Shown one piece after another: positions 40,401-42,448 of a DNA stretch of 64,000 nucleotides. The stretch spans positions 6,510,001-6,574,000 of the forward strand of contig NW_024037050.1 in assembly GCF_015706575.1 (NCBI RefSeq). Direction: 5' to 3'. The notes below the pieces were generated by a model that searched no databases, was not told the origin of the DNA, and saw only the letters and a program-made list of their open reading frames with translations. Origin of the DNA: Patiria miniata. Lineage: Eukaryota > Echinodermata > Asteroidea > Valvatida > Asterinidae. Each line of letters begins with the position of its first letter. The stretch's first letter is position 1. The translations under genes and the position numbers were made by a program.

Positions 40401-42448
40401 GAATGAGGCGTCGGACCTATGAGGTGTCGGACTTATGATATGGCCCCCATGATGCAGGGGCATTTCCTTGTTATTGTTTGTCTGTTATATGTGACCTTAC
40501 TTGTTAGTTGATCTGTGACCGACTTAAGGTTTGACTTGGTGACTGACATTCAGCGTGCCCACTCCTTGGGATTTTTCCCAAGATCTTAGGAGTTTAGGCC
40601 AGGGCTTGGGAACATTTCGCTGAGCCTTGGGATTTTTTTTGCAATTGAGAACACAGGAAAGTATGAATTGCGCATGTGCAAAATGTTAATTGAAGCACTT
40701 GTGAGCCCCATTCACATAAAAGTAGGGTCTGTGCTGCCAATTTGATACATGATGCTAATATCATGAGAAATCTTGGGAATTTTTCTGTGGTCATCTTGGG
40801 ACTTTCAAGTTTGATGAGTGGCCACGCTGCTGACAGTGCCCTCTTCTGGAAGTATCAAGTGGTTATTTTGCTGTTTTGATGGCATTGTTGTGCATGCTTA
40901 CTCTACCATCATTTTCCATCACACATGTAACTCACAGCATGTTTAAAACTGCATTTTGAAGAAGAAAAATTGCATTGCATACATGTACCTGCAGCCTGTG
41001 AGCATGTGAATGCCTTAAAAGCATGATGAAATTCAGGTCACAACATCTGAGATATAAAACTGAAGAAAAAAAACCATGATTTAATTTGTTTTGTTTTTAT
41101 TATACCACCAGCAGCCCGACTTGCTTTTACCTTTCATGAAAATCATTGCATTCCATCCTGAACCTTCCTCCGTTCTCTTACCTAATCCTTAATCCACCCA
41201 TCCTGCATTTAACAGTTCTTGGTCTTTCTTTTTAGCATGTTCAGGACAAACTCATGAAACAAATGTTAAGTCTTGCTTAATATTTAGGAATACATGTTCA
41301 AAGGATCTTGATTATGATATATATTTTTTTAGCATGAATATTTGGAAGCAAGCATGGAAAATACCCAGCATCTTCGAAGTCAGTTCAAAACATATAAAGA
41401 AATGTGTAACTTCTCAATTGTGGATAGTTGTCGTGCCTAAAAACTTGCCCAGAAGAGAACTCTAGAGGAGGCTGTTTGAATGATATGAGACAATGTAAAC
41501 ATCATGAGCAAGTTCAGGCAAGGATCATTAGTCGACTTGTGGTTGATTTGTGACTTAACTTACGCCTGCGCACTAACAGAAACATGCGAATACCTTCAGT
41601 GAAATGCTGGTCAAAACATCATCACGAAACTACTTCATCCTGGTTCCCTGCTGTACATTACGATGCGCTTGGCTATTGGTAACCAGCTATGGAACTGTGC
41701 CCCGGGCTAGGTTCCAAATGAATTAGTCGACGAGAGTAGTCCAACCGTCCTGCGTTCAAGTGAAGTAACTCGAAGTCTCGAACTACATGTATGGTTGACC
41801 ATACTCTTCGCCTGAACTTGCTCATTGTTTCTGTGTTGACTTCTTTGGTATTTGTTGTCCTCGTCTCTGCTCGACCAGGAATTTCTGTTTGTAATATTTT
41901 AAATCATAATTATAGTGGCTCATGCTCAGTGGCAGTTTGGAGAAGAACAAAGACGTTGAAAAACCTTTTTTTTAACAAAAGAAGTTTGTTCTTCCTCACC
42001 TTCTTTGATGTGTTTTTATTTTTAAAATAGCATGATGAGGGGTTTTCTATTTTGGTTCAACAAGTAATACCTCTCCCCGTTTTGCCTGTCCCCCTCCCAA
42101 TCCAGTTAAAACATTTTCTATTGATTTTTGTAAAAATTACAGTAGAACCTTTGTCCCCTTAGCAGAAGAGCCAAACAATTTTGAAAACCCGACTTGGCAA
42201 AGCCCTTGAACAAAATGAATGGTGTACAGGCATCCTTTTCAACTGTGCGAGAATCGGTTCAGATTTCCAAATTCTATCATCCCCTCTTTTATACAAATGG
42301 TTTAATCCATGTGCGTTACTTAGATGTGTTCCGTTTGGAATGTTCCATTTTCATTAACAGGGAGCGCAAGGAGGACATGGATATCGAGGAGATTATGCTC
42401 AAGAAGGGTCTTCTGACAGCGAGAAGTGACGTGCCAATACACGTCTGA
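1227..42448 (+). CDS. MICAL: MICAL, actin-oxidising flavoprotein monooxygenase (whole visible gene, 5' end outside window)
   Basis: MICAL proteins use FAD, NADPH and O2 to oxidise methionines of F-actin and so disassemble filaments downstream of semaphorin/plexin signalling. The visible exons encode, in order (residue 1 is the first codon in the window): FAD monooxygenase (about 1-426), CH domain (427-543), linker, LIM domain (about 683-755), a long acidic and coiled-coil region (about 775-1863), and a C-terminal bMERB Rab-binding coiled coil (about 1888-2051). Exons 1227-1434, 5636-5752, 6873-6974, 7785-8041, 8473-8730, 9440-9776, 10609-10756, 13459-13661, 14087-14265, 14691-14912, 15868-16066, 16826-16917, 17780-17918, 18847-18958, 19759-19904, 20036-22720, 23484-23668, (28242-28280, 28427-28459), 34264-34471, 35300-35396, 36261-36334, 37206-37320 and 42361-42448 total 6243 nt, an exact multiple of three. 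All phases match. The order and length resemble long MICAL3-like and invertebrate Mical forms. No in-frame stop lies inside the joined exons. Confidence 0.96.
2225..2337. mobile_element. Fragment of a C-rich TIR element (hAT-like end)
   Basis: Runs of C alternate with A/T and end in 'tctggcgccgccact'. Its complement 'agtggcggcgccaga' resembles the terminal inverted repeat style of the complete hAT MITE at 46002-46169. No second end is seen, so this is a solo end or a decayed copy. Confidence 0.35.
3022..3240. repeat. Foldback MITE copy with perfect palindrome at centre
   Basis: It begins 'aaagggaaaatacaacattt' and passes through 'actgtcattttcaagaaaag' to a perfect 34-bp palindrome at 3184-3217. 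The same arm appears in the opposite orientation at 9085-9289 and in diverged form at 58934-59235, so this is a dispersed family. Confidence 0.6.
3590..4690. repeat. TACATGTA-rich stretch
   Basis: The palindromic octamer TACATGTA and its GTACATGTAC extension recur about a dozen times, alongside 'taccggta' palindromes. It also recurs thinly elsewhere in the window. No coding role is seen. Confidence 0.5.
5636..5752 (+). CDS. MICAL: MICAL exon: FAD domain
   Basis: Encodes (S)[37 protein letters not shown], close to the vertebrate MICAL '[21 protein letters not shown]' block. The acceptor is 'tatgcag' and the donor 'a|gtaag'; it enters and leaves in phase 1. Confidence 0.95.
5810..6355. repeat. 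AT-rich TIR-like repeat ('gaatattcgaat' family)
   Basis: The stretch starts and ends with 'agctgtacattttt'-like sequence and carries many 'gaatattc' and 'tcgaata' words. Its interior shares 'gatcaagtt..acatgcaccagc', 'gtggcatttgatagacaataaa' and 'tttgaatattag' with the element at 18201-18590, so both belong to one family. Confidence 0.5.
6365..6735 (+). mobile_element. tRNA-derived SINE with (ATT)n tail
   Basis: A Pol III B box ('ggttcgagtcc', about 6436) follows a tRNA-like head. The body 'cccttgggcaaggcacttt' and 'aatgtaaagcgctttgat' is followed by an (ATT)n tail. Related copies lie at 25408-25690 (minus) and at the window end. It sits in the MICAL intron in sense orientation. Confidence 0.8.
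6873..6974 (+). CDS. MICAL: MICAL exon: FAD domain with IIGADG motif and GC donor
   Basis: Encodes [20 protein letters not shown] then [13 protein letters not shown]. The DG motif is a conserved FAD/NADPH-binding element of this monooxygenase class. The exon ends 'ttacaag' followed by 'gcaaga', so the donor is GC, not GT; the next exon continues the conserved '[11 protein letters not shown]' in frame. Phase 1 at both ends. Confidence 0.95.
6975..7784 (+). other. GC-AG intron
   Basis: The donor is AAG|GCAAGA and the acceptor 'aaacag|gc'. No GT donor nearby keeps the conserved protein sequence. GC-AG introns are a known minor class, usually with a donor otherwise well matched to consensus, as here. 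Confidence 0.9.
7062..7696. mobile_element. Foldback/TIR element inside the GC-AG intron
   Basis: The left end 'ctgggcccaatgcaatggct' matches, imperfectly, the reverse complement of the right end 'gccatgaaattgggctctgg'. A second internal inverted pair ('cagtgcgccacc' at about 7117, 'ggtggcgcactg' at about 7438) supports a long stem. About 630 bp with no protein; probably a non-autonomous DNA transposon. Confidence 0.65.
7785..8041 (+). CDS. MICAL: MICAL exon: FAD domain core
   Basis: Encodes [19 protein letters not shown].., [15 protein letters not shown].. and [20 protein letters not shown], among the most conserved blocks of the MICAL monooxygenase. Acceptor 'acag', donor 'gag|gttagt', leaving in phase 0. 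GC-rich third positions contrast with the AT-rich flanks. Confidence 0.97.
8084..8235. repeat. TACTC-rich degenerate microsatellite
   Basis: More than ten copies of 'gtactc', 'gtactt' or 'actcgt' words lie in about 150 bp directly after the exon end. Low-complexity DNA, not coding. Confidence 0.6.
8473..8730 (+). CDS. MICAL: MICAL exon: FAD domain with GD motif
   Basis: Encodes 86 codons, including [34 protein letters not shown] and, at the end, [11 protein letters not shown]. The GD motif contacts the ribose of FAD in this class. Acceptor 'cctgtag', donor 'gag|gtagga', phase 0 at both ends. Confidence 0.97.
9045..9290. repeat. Foldback MITE copy (reverse orientation) preceded by a G run
   Basis: A run of about 18 G (9052-9069) precedes an inverted-orientation relative of the 3022-3240 repeat: 'cggccgaccaccgttggaaa', 'accattttcttgaaaatgac' and the terminal 'tttgcaaatgttgtatattc'. 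The body contains a short internal duplication of 'tttacaggat'. Confidence 0.55.
9440..9776 (+). CDS. MICAL: MICAL exon: end of monooxygenase domain
   Basis: Continues in phase 0 from LVGDSLLE into [20 protein letters not shown], then [19 protein letters not shown] and TRYPHVNL, all conserved MICAL blocks. The PFWP..G..RGF region closes over the flavin. Donor 'tcag|gtaagg', phase 1. Confidence 0.97.
10240..10560 (-). mobile_element. tRNA-derived SINE (minus strand)
   Basis: Reverse copy of the family at 14314-14615 and 16160-16452: shared 'cggtatttatctccggttt', 'ggatgggatgctagtcca' and 'ctcctgggtggagagag', and a B-box complement ('tttgaacc', about 10494). The tRNA-like head is at the high-coordinate end. 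Confidence 0.8.
10609..10756 (+). CDS. MICAL: MICAL exon: CH domain, first half
   Basis: Encodes [18 protein letters not shown].., [20 protein letters not shown] and HL. This is the first half of a calponin-homology domain, with the W-R[10 protein letters not shown] core. Acceptor 'ctgtag', donor 'cctcat|gtaagt'; it ends two bases into an isoleucine codon completed at 13459. Confidence 0.97.
11101..11113. repeat. Left target-site duplication of the Penelope-like element
   Basis: 'gctaattaaaaaa' is repeated exactly at 13139-13151, flanking the insertion. Confidence 0.8.
11124..12683 (+). CDS. Penelope-like RT and GIY-YIG endonuclease (N-terminally truncated)
   Basis: The frame is open from 11124 ([20 protein letters not shown]) to the stop at 12681-12683, about 519 codons with no interruption. 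RT motifs include [34 protein letters not shown] and the catalytic YIDD in [11 protein letters not shown]. The GIY-YIG nuclease follows: [18 protein letters not shown] then [10 protein letters not shown] and a closing [11 protein letters not shown]. The upstream part of the protein is missing. The intact frame suggests a recent insertion; the first ATG in frame is at 11367. Confidence 0.92.
   Translation, partial: NPGRPIISGNGSPTERISLFIDSFLKPLVPQISSYIHDTPDFLRKLEGIKDQIPSTAIIGTFDVSSLYTNIPHEEGVRACSLALAKAGHTTPPISDVGTLMRLILTKNNFSFLGEHYLQVHGTAMGTRMAPSMACLFMGDLEERILASAPCRPWIWWRYIDDVFFIWTSDEDSLLTFTNHINSFHRTIKFTSEFSAHQTHFLDVTVRKQGNSLTTDLYSKPTDTHQYLHSSSCHPRHCKTGIAFSQALRLRRICSNDSDFSRHTQLLRNNLVARGHSSRQVHRAIARAKAIPRNLALTGKAPDAMAKPMIPLVTTFHPNLPPLRKITNDNHHILHTSDRLARAIPNGPTLAYRRPRNLRDLIVRAEVPSLDASPPTQHGTFKCSSRCVVCQIHIQESDSFSGHSSVTTHRTIGNITCNTPNVIYLISCRVCGVQYVGETKNTLKKRFYAHRSTVNTKKLDTPVGHHFNLPNHSISDMILQGIEFLGHRKDSVRLSREKVWMNRLRTIQPHGLNIQLGND
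12684..13138 (+). other. 3' untranslated part of the Penelope-like element
   Basis: C/T-rich with a run of 19 C at 12792-12810, ending near 'gaagaagaacttgctaag'. It probably carries the signals for element reverse transcription. Confidence 0.6.
13139..13151. repeat. Right target-site duplication of the Penelope-like element
   Basis: Exact repeat of 11101-11113 ('gctaattaaaaaa'). Confidence 0.8.
13459..13661 (+). CDS. MICAL: MICAL exon: CH domain, second half
   Basis: Completes 'RPHLI' and continues [56 protein letters not shown], matching the second half of the MICAL CH domain. Acceptor 'acacag|a', donor 'gaaac|gtaaga', phase 1 at the end. Confidence 0.97.
14087..14265 (+). CDS. MICAL: MICAL exon: basic linker after CH domain
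   Basis: Encodes [40 protein letters not shown] and [10 protein letters not shown]. MICALs carry a similar serine/lysine-rich segment ('SFLSKL..RKR') after the CH domain; a KRPK-type basic cluster may act as a nuclear signal (inference). Acceptor 'ccacag', donor 'ccg|gtaaaa', phase 0. Confidence 0.9.
14314..14615 (+). mobile_element. tRNA-derived SINE
   Basis: A tRNA-like head 'gtggtctagtggtta' and B box 'ggttcgaatcc' (14371) are followed by a body with 'accagcattagctgggga', 'ggactagcaccccatcca' and 'aaaccggagataaacgccgg'. Same family as 10240-10560 and 16160-16452. Confidence 0.85.
14691..14912 (+). CDS. MICAL: MICAL exon: linker between CH and LIM
   Basis: Encodes 74 codons, [20 protein letters not shown].. 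to [20 protein letters not shown].. and NRPINRP. The segment is helical and charged; 'LAEQLTAQF' corresponds to 'ATQLLAKFEE' of vertebrate MICAL1. Phase 0 at both ends (acceptor 'tcgcag', donor 'cct|gtaagt'). Confidence 0.9.
14950..15455. repeat. Foldback repeat copy ('cagtcaattgactg' family), diverged
   Basis: Shares 'aaggcatataggat', 'ggattaaagatggtactggt', 'atcagtcagtggactgat' and 'gttgtgcatggt.tttcactgtttgctc' with 34860-35230, and the central palindrome style with 17938-18730 and 60813-61230. The interior is replaced by 'cacacacctagaaa'-type sequence. Probably a non-autonomous element family. Confidence 0.55.
15868..16066 (+). CDS. MICAL: MICAL exon: LIM domain, first zinc finger and start of second
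   Basis: Encodes [32 protein letters not shown] and [19 protein letters not shown]. The zinc ligands C-x2-C...H-x2-C and C-x2-C of a LIM domain are all present. The segment matches '[22 protein letters not shown]' of vertebrate MICAL1. The donor is 'aagg|gtgggt', phase 1. Confidence 0.96.
16160..16452 (+). mobile_element. tRNA-derived SINE
   Basis: Same family as 14314-14615: 'actagtggttagggatcgtg', B box 'ggtttgaatcc', 'ggtaccggcataagctgggg', 'gataaacaccggcctgatg'. About 80 bp downstream of the LIM exon. Confidence 0.82.
16826..16917 (+). CDS. MICAL: MICAL exon: LIM domain, end
   Basis: Encodes [20 protein letters not shown] and [11 protein letters not shown], supplying the last C-x2-H ligands of the second LIM finger (FFCRIHY). 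Acceptor 'caacag', donor 'cat|gtaggt', phase 0. A short basic NRKRP tail follows the domain. Confidence 0.93.
17266..17619. mobile_element. PIF/Harbinger-like MITE with TTA target duplication
   Basis: Long terminal inverted repeats: the left end is 'ggcca' plus an A run then 'tcggtctctggtcag'; the right end is 'ctgaccagagaccga' plus a T run then 'gcc'. Flanking TTA occurs at 17263-17265 and 17620-17622, the target length and sequence typical of PIF/Harbinger. The interior has four 'caccaagg'-type repeats and no protein. Confidence 0.7.
17780..17918 (+). CDS. MICAL: MICAL exon: linker with TPERI motif
   Basis: Encodes [40 protein letters not shown] and ATPERI. The 'TPERIELEN' junction into the next exon is shared with vertebrate MICALs. 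Acceptor 'ttccag', donor 'atag|gtgaga', phase 1. Confidence 0.93.
17938..18730. repeat. Foldback repeat copy, split by an inserted element
   Basis: Halves 17938-18200 and 18591-18730 together match the uninterrupted copy at 60813-61230: 'catgcatt.agtccgtttcc', 'atcagtcaattgactgat', 'cagacggaataattcac'. The insertion at 18201-18590 lies between them. Confidence 0.7.
18201..18590. mobile_element. AT-rich element inserted in the foldback repeat
   Basis: About 390 bp, 'gggctgttcattttggaata' to 'gaatatttggttg'. It is flanked by 'atgacagta' (18192-18200) and 'atgacagca' (18591-18599), a 9-bp duplication with one mismatch (or 8 bp). The related copy at 61081 has a single 'atgacagca' with no insertion. 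It belongs to the family of 5810-6355. The target length would suit a hAT element, but no clear TIR was seen. Confidence 0.65.
18847..18958 (+). CDS. MICAL: MICAL exon: linker
   Basis: Completes [38 protein letters not shown]. Short, acidic, conserved position after 'TPERI'. Acceptor 'tatcag', donor 'ga|gtaagt', phase 2. Confidence 0.92.
19146..19257. repeat. 56-bp tandem duplication
   Basis: Two nearly identical 56-bp units ('gaagcagtgtattaacaagt' ... 'gactgactcacttgaagt') lie head to tail, differing at about one base. A recent local duplication inside an intron. Confidence 0.85.
19759..19904 (+). CDS. MICAL: MICAL exon: acidic aspartate-rich run
   Basis: Encodes [26 protein letters not shown] and then nearly unbroken Asp (about 18 of 22 residues) from a GATGAC repeat. 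Acceptor 'ttgcag|g' completes Glu; donor 'tata|gtaaga', phase 1. The run is encoded by a trinucleotide repeat and is likely to vary in length between alleles (inference). Confidence 0.88.
20036..22720 (+). CDS. MICAL: MICAL large exon: acidic, coiled-coil and disordered region
   Basis: A single 2685-bp exon encoding about 895 residues. In order: an Asp/Glu/Ser-rich start; a Trp-containing motif ([20 protein letters not shown], about 20188); a charged Glu/Arg coiled coil (20251-20420); proline patch PEAPRPPML; an acidic block; four copies of a D-L-[TS]-type repeat (21106-21342); a Ser/Pro-rich part; and a Lys-rich end ([20 protein letters not shown], about 22466). Acceptor 'ttcag|g', donor 'ttaa|gtaag', phase 1. 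No domain of known enzymatic function is visible; in MICALs this part carries protein-binding sites. An ATG-initiated reading from 19933 across the intron is not real. Confidence 0.93.
22770..23050. pseudogene. Decayed tandem copy of the next MICAL exon and its upstream intron
   Basis: 22781-23050 aligns with 23270-23520: shared 'aaatttaagaagaaacct', 'acagaat.agacaaggaacta', 'atgaattcttaccc' and, at 23017-23045, 'gtaagctgaccgtgga.ccgg', the start of the coding exon at 23484. The copy stops after about 30 coding bases and runs into 'ttcaaatcttg'. It has a weakened acceptor and no donor. Confidence 0.8.
23083..23269. mobile_element. pogo-like MITE
   Basis: The ends are inverted: 'cagtcgaatctcgttagaac' on the left, and on the right the complement of 'cagtcgagtctcgttaatac'. 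This TIR style is that of the pogo group of Tc1/mariner. A TA precedes the left end (23081-23082); the right flank has TT, so the target duplication is imperfect. Two internal 'aatacaaaattctg' repeats lie inside. Confidence 0.7.
23484..23668 (+). CDS. MICAL: MICAL exon: acidic/basic linker
   Basis: Encodes [40 protein letters not shown] and [18 protein letters not shown]. Acceptor 'aaacag|tc' (phase 1 in), donor 'aag|gtacgt' (phase 0 out). A duplicated, broken copy of its 5' end lies about 470 bp upstream. Confidence 0.9.
23820..24117. repeat. Diverged tandem duplication, about 155 bp per unit
   Basis: 'aacattcagggttatt' (23829) and 'aacattcacggttatt' (23984) begin two similar units that both contain 'cctggaga.caggcttgaaaaat'-like sequence. 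Old intronic duplication. Confidence 0.5.
24118..25407. other. MICAL intron, no clear feature
   Basis: AT-rich DNA without MICAL-like reading or clear repeat structure. Weak splice-like sequences occur (for example around 24856-24868) but a 12-nt exon there cannot be supported. Confidence 0.5.
25408..25690 (-). mobile_element. tRNA-derived SINE (minus strand)
   Basis: Low-coordinate end has the tail 'aataatattaataatgatg' and 'tctcaaagtgcttcgtcc'; then 'cccatttatactcctgggtg' and the B-box complement 'gggttcgaacccatg' (about 25628). Head at the high-coordinate end ('ggaccacagcgctcc'). Confidence 0.8.
25691..26436. other. MICAL intron, AT-rich
   Basis: A/T-rich sequence with many T runs; nothing gene-like or clearly repetitive seen. 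Confidence 0.5.
26437..26581. mobile_element. MITE with CAGGCATGCAACT ends, copy A
   Basis: Ends 'caggcatgcaact' and 'agttgcatgcctg' are exact inverted repeats. The interior 'gatttcctcgttttt' and 'caaattgaaaaacactgtac' is shared with copies at 34524-34624 and 36543-36688. Flanks 'agttta' and 'agtttt' form a near 6-bp target duplication. Confidence 0.75.
26901..27390. repeat. Five-copy 98-bp tandem repeat
   Basis: Units start at 26901, 26999, 27097, 27195 and 27293 ('atttccgggattactttcac'), exactly 98 bp apart and nearly identical. Each ends in a 'gctcgttgcgagc'-type hairpin. Open frames across it come from the repeat, not a gene. Confidence 0.92.
28242..28280 (+). CDS. MICAL: MICAL candidate microexon 1
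   Basis: 39 nt, [13 protein letters not shown], between 'cctttcag' and 'gtatat'. It is phase 0 at both ends and fits between the exons at 23484 and 34264, both phase 0 there, so inclusion or skipping keeps the frame. It resembles the second microexon at 28427. Basic and proline-containing. Support is from splice sites and mutual similarity only. Confidence 0.5.
28427..28459 (+). CDS. MICAL: MICAL candidate microexon 2
   Basis: 33 nt, [11 protein letters not shown], between 'ttgcag' and 'gtataa', phase 0 at both ends. It shares the V-x2-KK-x-PKV pattern with microexon 1, 146 bp upstream, and so looks like a duplicated small exon. Possibly mutually or alternatively spliced (inference). Confidence 0.5.
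28537..29555. mobile_element. TIR element about 1 kb, host of a nested MITE
   Basis: Terminal repeats 'ggctcgaaattaaccc' (28537-28552) and its exact complement 'gggttaatttcgagcc' (29540-29555). The TIR sequence recalls hAT-type 'CAGGGCTCGAAATTAAC' ends, but no clear 8-bp duplication is seen. No transposase; a separate TTAA-flanked MITE lies inside. Confidence 0.7.
28677..28964. mobile_element. piggyBac-like MITE with TTAA target duplication
   Basis: TTAA at 28673-28676 and 28965-28968 flank an element beginning CCCTC and ending GAGGG. CCCT ends with TTAA targets are typical of piggyBac. A relative lies at 49256-49505 ('gacagtc..', 'atatcaatcaccgccagtc'). Confidence 0.7.
29556..30840. other. 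MICAL intron, no clear feature
   Basis: Mostly single-copy-looking, AT-rich sequence; a GC-richer patch lies at 30200-30350. No exon compatible with the flanking phases was recognised. Confidence 0.5.
30840..33060. repeat. Strand-asymmetric C-rich minisatellite region
   Basis: About 2.2 kb with very few G on the + strand. Core arrays at about 31260-31630 and 32490-32995 consist of a 17-bp unit 'acccacccaatccccca'; roughly a dozen consecutive units near 32720-32930 are identical. The rest (31080-31250, 31640-32290) looks like degenerate derivatives. About 170 bp of ordinary sequence (32290-32460) separates the arrays. The G-rich minus strand has closely spaced GGG and GGGGG tracts able to form quadruplexes. 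Confidence 0.92.
33061..34263. other. MICAL intron, no clear feature
   Basis: AT-rich; no exon or clear element recognised. It ends with a pyrimidine tract and 'gaacag' at the bMERB exon. Confidence 0.5.
34264..34471 (+). CDS. MICAL: MICAL exon: bMERB domain, first part
   Basis: Encodes [40 protein letters not shown] and [20 protein letters not shown]. This is the first helix of the bivalent Mical/EHBP Rab-binding (bMERB) domain, which binds Rab8/10/13/15-type GTPases and can fold back on the monooxygenase. Phase 0 in; donor 'ggct|gtaagg', phase 1 out. Confidence 0.95.
34524..34624. mobile_element. MITE with CAGGCATGCAACT ends, copy B (internally deleted)
   Basis: Starts 'caggcatgcaact', shares 'ctgatttcctcattttt' and 'aaattgaaaaacactgtata', ends 'gcatgcctg'. 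About 45 bp shorter than copies A and C. Confidence 0.65.
34860..35230. repeat. Foldback repeat copy ('cagtcaattgactg' family)
   Basis: 'ggattaaagattgtactggt', 'aattagttaattggctgac', 'gttgtgcatggtttttcactg', 'gatatccactgagccgaaac' and 'atgatcctatatgc' align with 14950-15455, the last being the complement-type end of 'gcatataggat'. Confidence 0.6.
35300..35396 (+). CDS. MICAL: MICAL exon: bMERB domain, second part
   Basis: Encodes [33 protein letters not shown], matching the conserved '[23 protein letters not shown]' block. Phase 1 in, phase 2 out (donor 'ca|gtaagt'). Confidence 0.95.
35490..35893. mobile_element. TIR MITE, about 400 bp
   Basis: Left 'gggccaatttatagtcggtc' and the complement of right 'gtgtgactataaactgcc' pair imperfectly. 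The target duplication is ambiguous (TA). No protein inside. Confidence 0.5.
36261..36334 (+). CDS. MICAL: MICAL exon: bMERB domain, third part
   Basis: Encodes [24 protein letters not shown]: a charged helix of the bMERB coiled coil ('RQQRLEE.HAELEYELR' position in relatives). Acceptor 'cgccag', donor 'gagg|gtaaga', phase 1. Confidence 0.93.
36543..36688. mobile_element. MITE with CAGGCATGCAACT ends, copy C
   Basis: Ends 'caggcatgcaact' and 'agtttcatgcctg'. Exact 6-bp duplication 'tttaag' at 36537-36542 and 36689-36694. Interior nearly the same as copy A. Confidence 0.8.
37206..37320 (+). CDS. MICAL: MICAL exon: bMERB domain, fourth part
   Basis: Encodes [38 protein letters not shown](K), the last long helix of bMERB ('LLEELVEIVNQRDSLV..LEEDRLRE' position). 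Donor 'ctcaa|gtaggt', phase 2. Confidence 0.95.
38245..38400 (+). mobile_element. Possible Penelope-like or related element 3' fragment
   Basis: 'ctcctgatgacgaacagagc', 'cactcgaaacgtcaag' and 'ttctcagaaccacacaactc' recall the terminal motif style of Penelope-like elements (compare 'gaagaagaacttg..cgcaacgtc' at 13087). No coding frame of the element remains. Confidence 0.4.
38742..39030. mobile_element. TIR MITE with homopolymer G runs
   Basis: Left 'caaggccggatccag' and right 'ctggatccgccgttg' are imperfect inverted repeats. The interior has G runs at about 38770-38785 and 38854-38872 and a C run at 39003-39014. No reliable target duplication. Confidence 0.6.
39430..39616. mobile_element. 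187-bp MITE with 20-bp perfect TIRs
   Basis: 'aatggaccgatccagtaagc' at 39430-39449 is the exact complement of 39597-39616. The interior is rich in 'cacgcatgtc' and 'cgcacgt' words. Target duplication not clear. Confidence 0.75.
40110..40440. repeat. Two-orientation array of a 'cctcataagtccgacg' repeat
   Basis: About a dozen copies of a 16-18-bp unit. The left part reads 'cctcataagtccgacg' or 'cctcatagctccgacg'; the right part contains the complement 'cgtcggacttatgagg' and then switches again. The DNA can fold on itself over its whole length. No coding frame. Confidence 0.88.
40441..42360. other. MICAL intron, last
   Basis: Mostly without recognisable features. A 16-bp inverted pair, 'atgagcaagttcaggc' at 41504-41519 and its complement at 41810-41825, suggests a small TIR element of about 320 bp. 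The intron ends 'ttaacag' before the last exon. Confidence 0.5.
42361..42448 (+). CDS. MICAL: MICAL terminal coding exon
   Basis: Encodes (K)[28 protein letters not shown] and a TGA stop (42446-42448). It closes the bMERB domain in frame with the previous exon (phase 2). The last residues I-H-V fit a class II PDZ-binding pattern, which is only suggestive. Confidence 0.94.
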
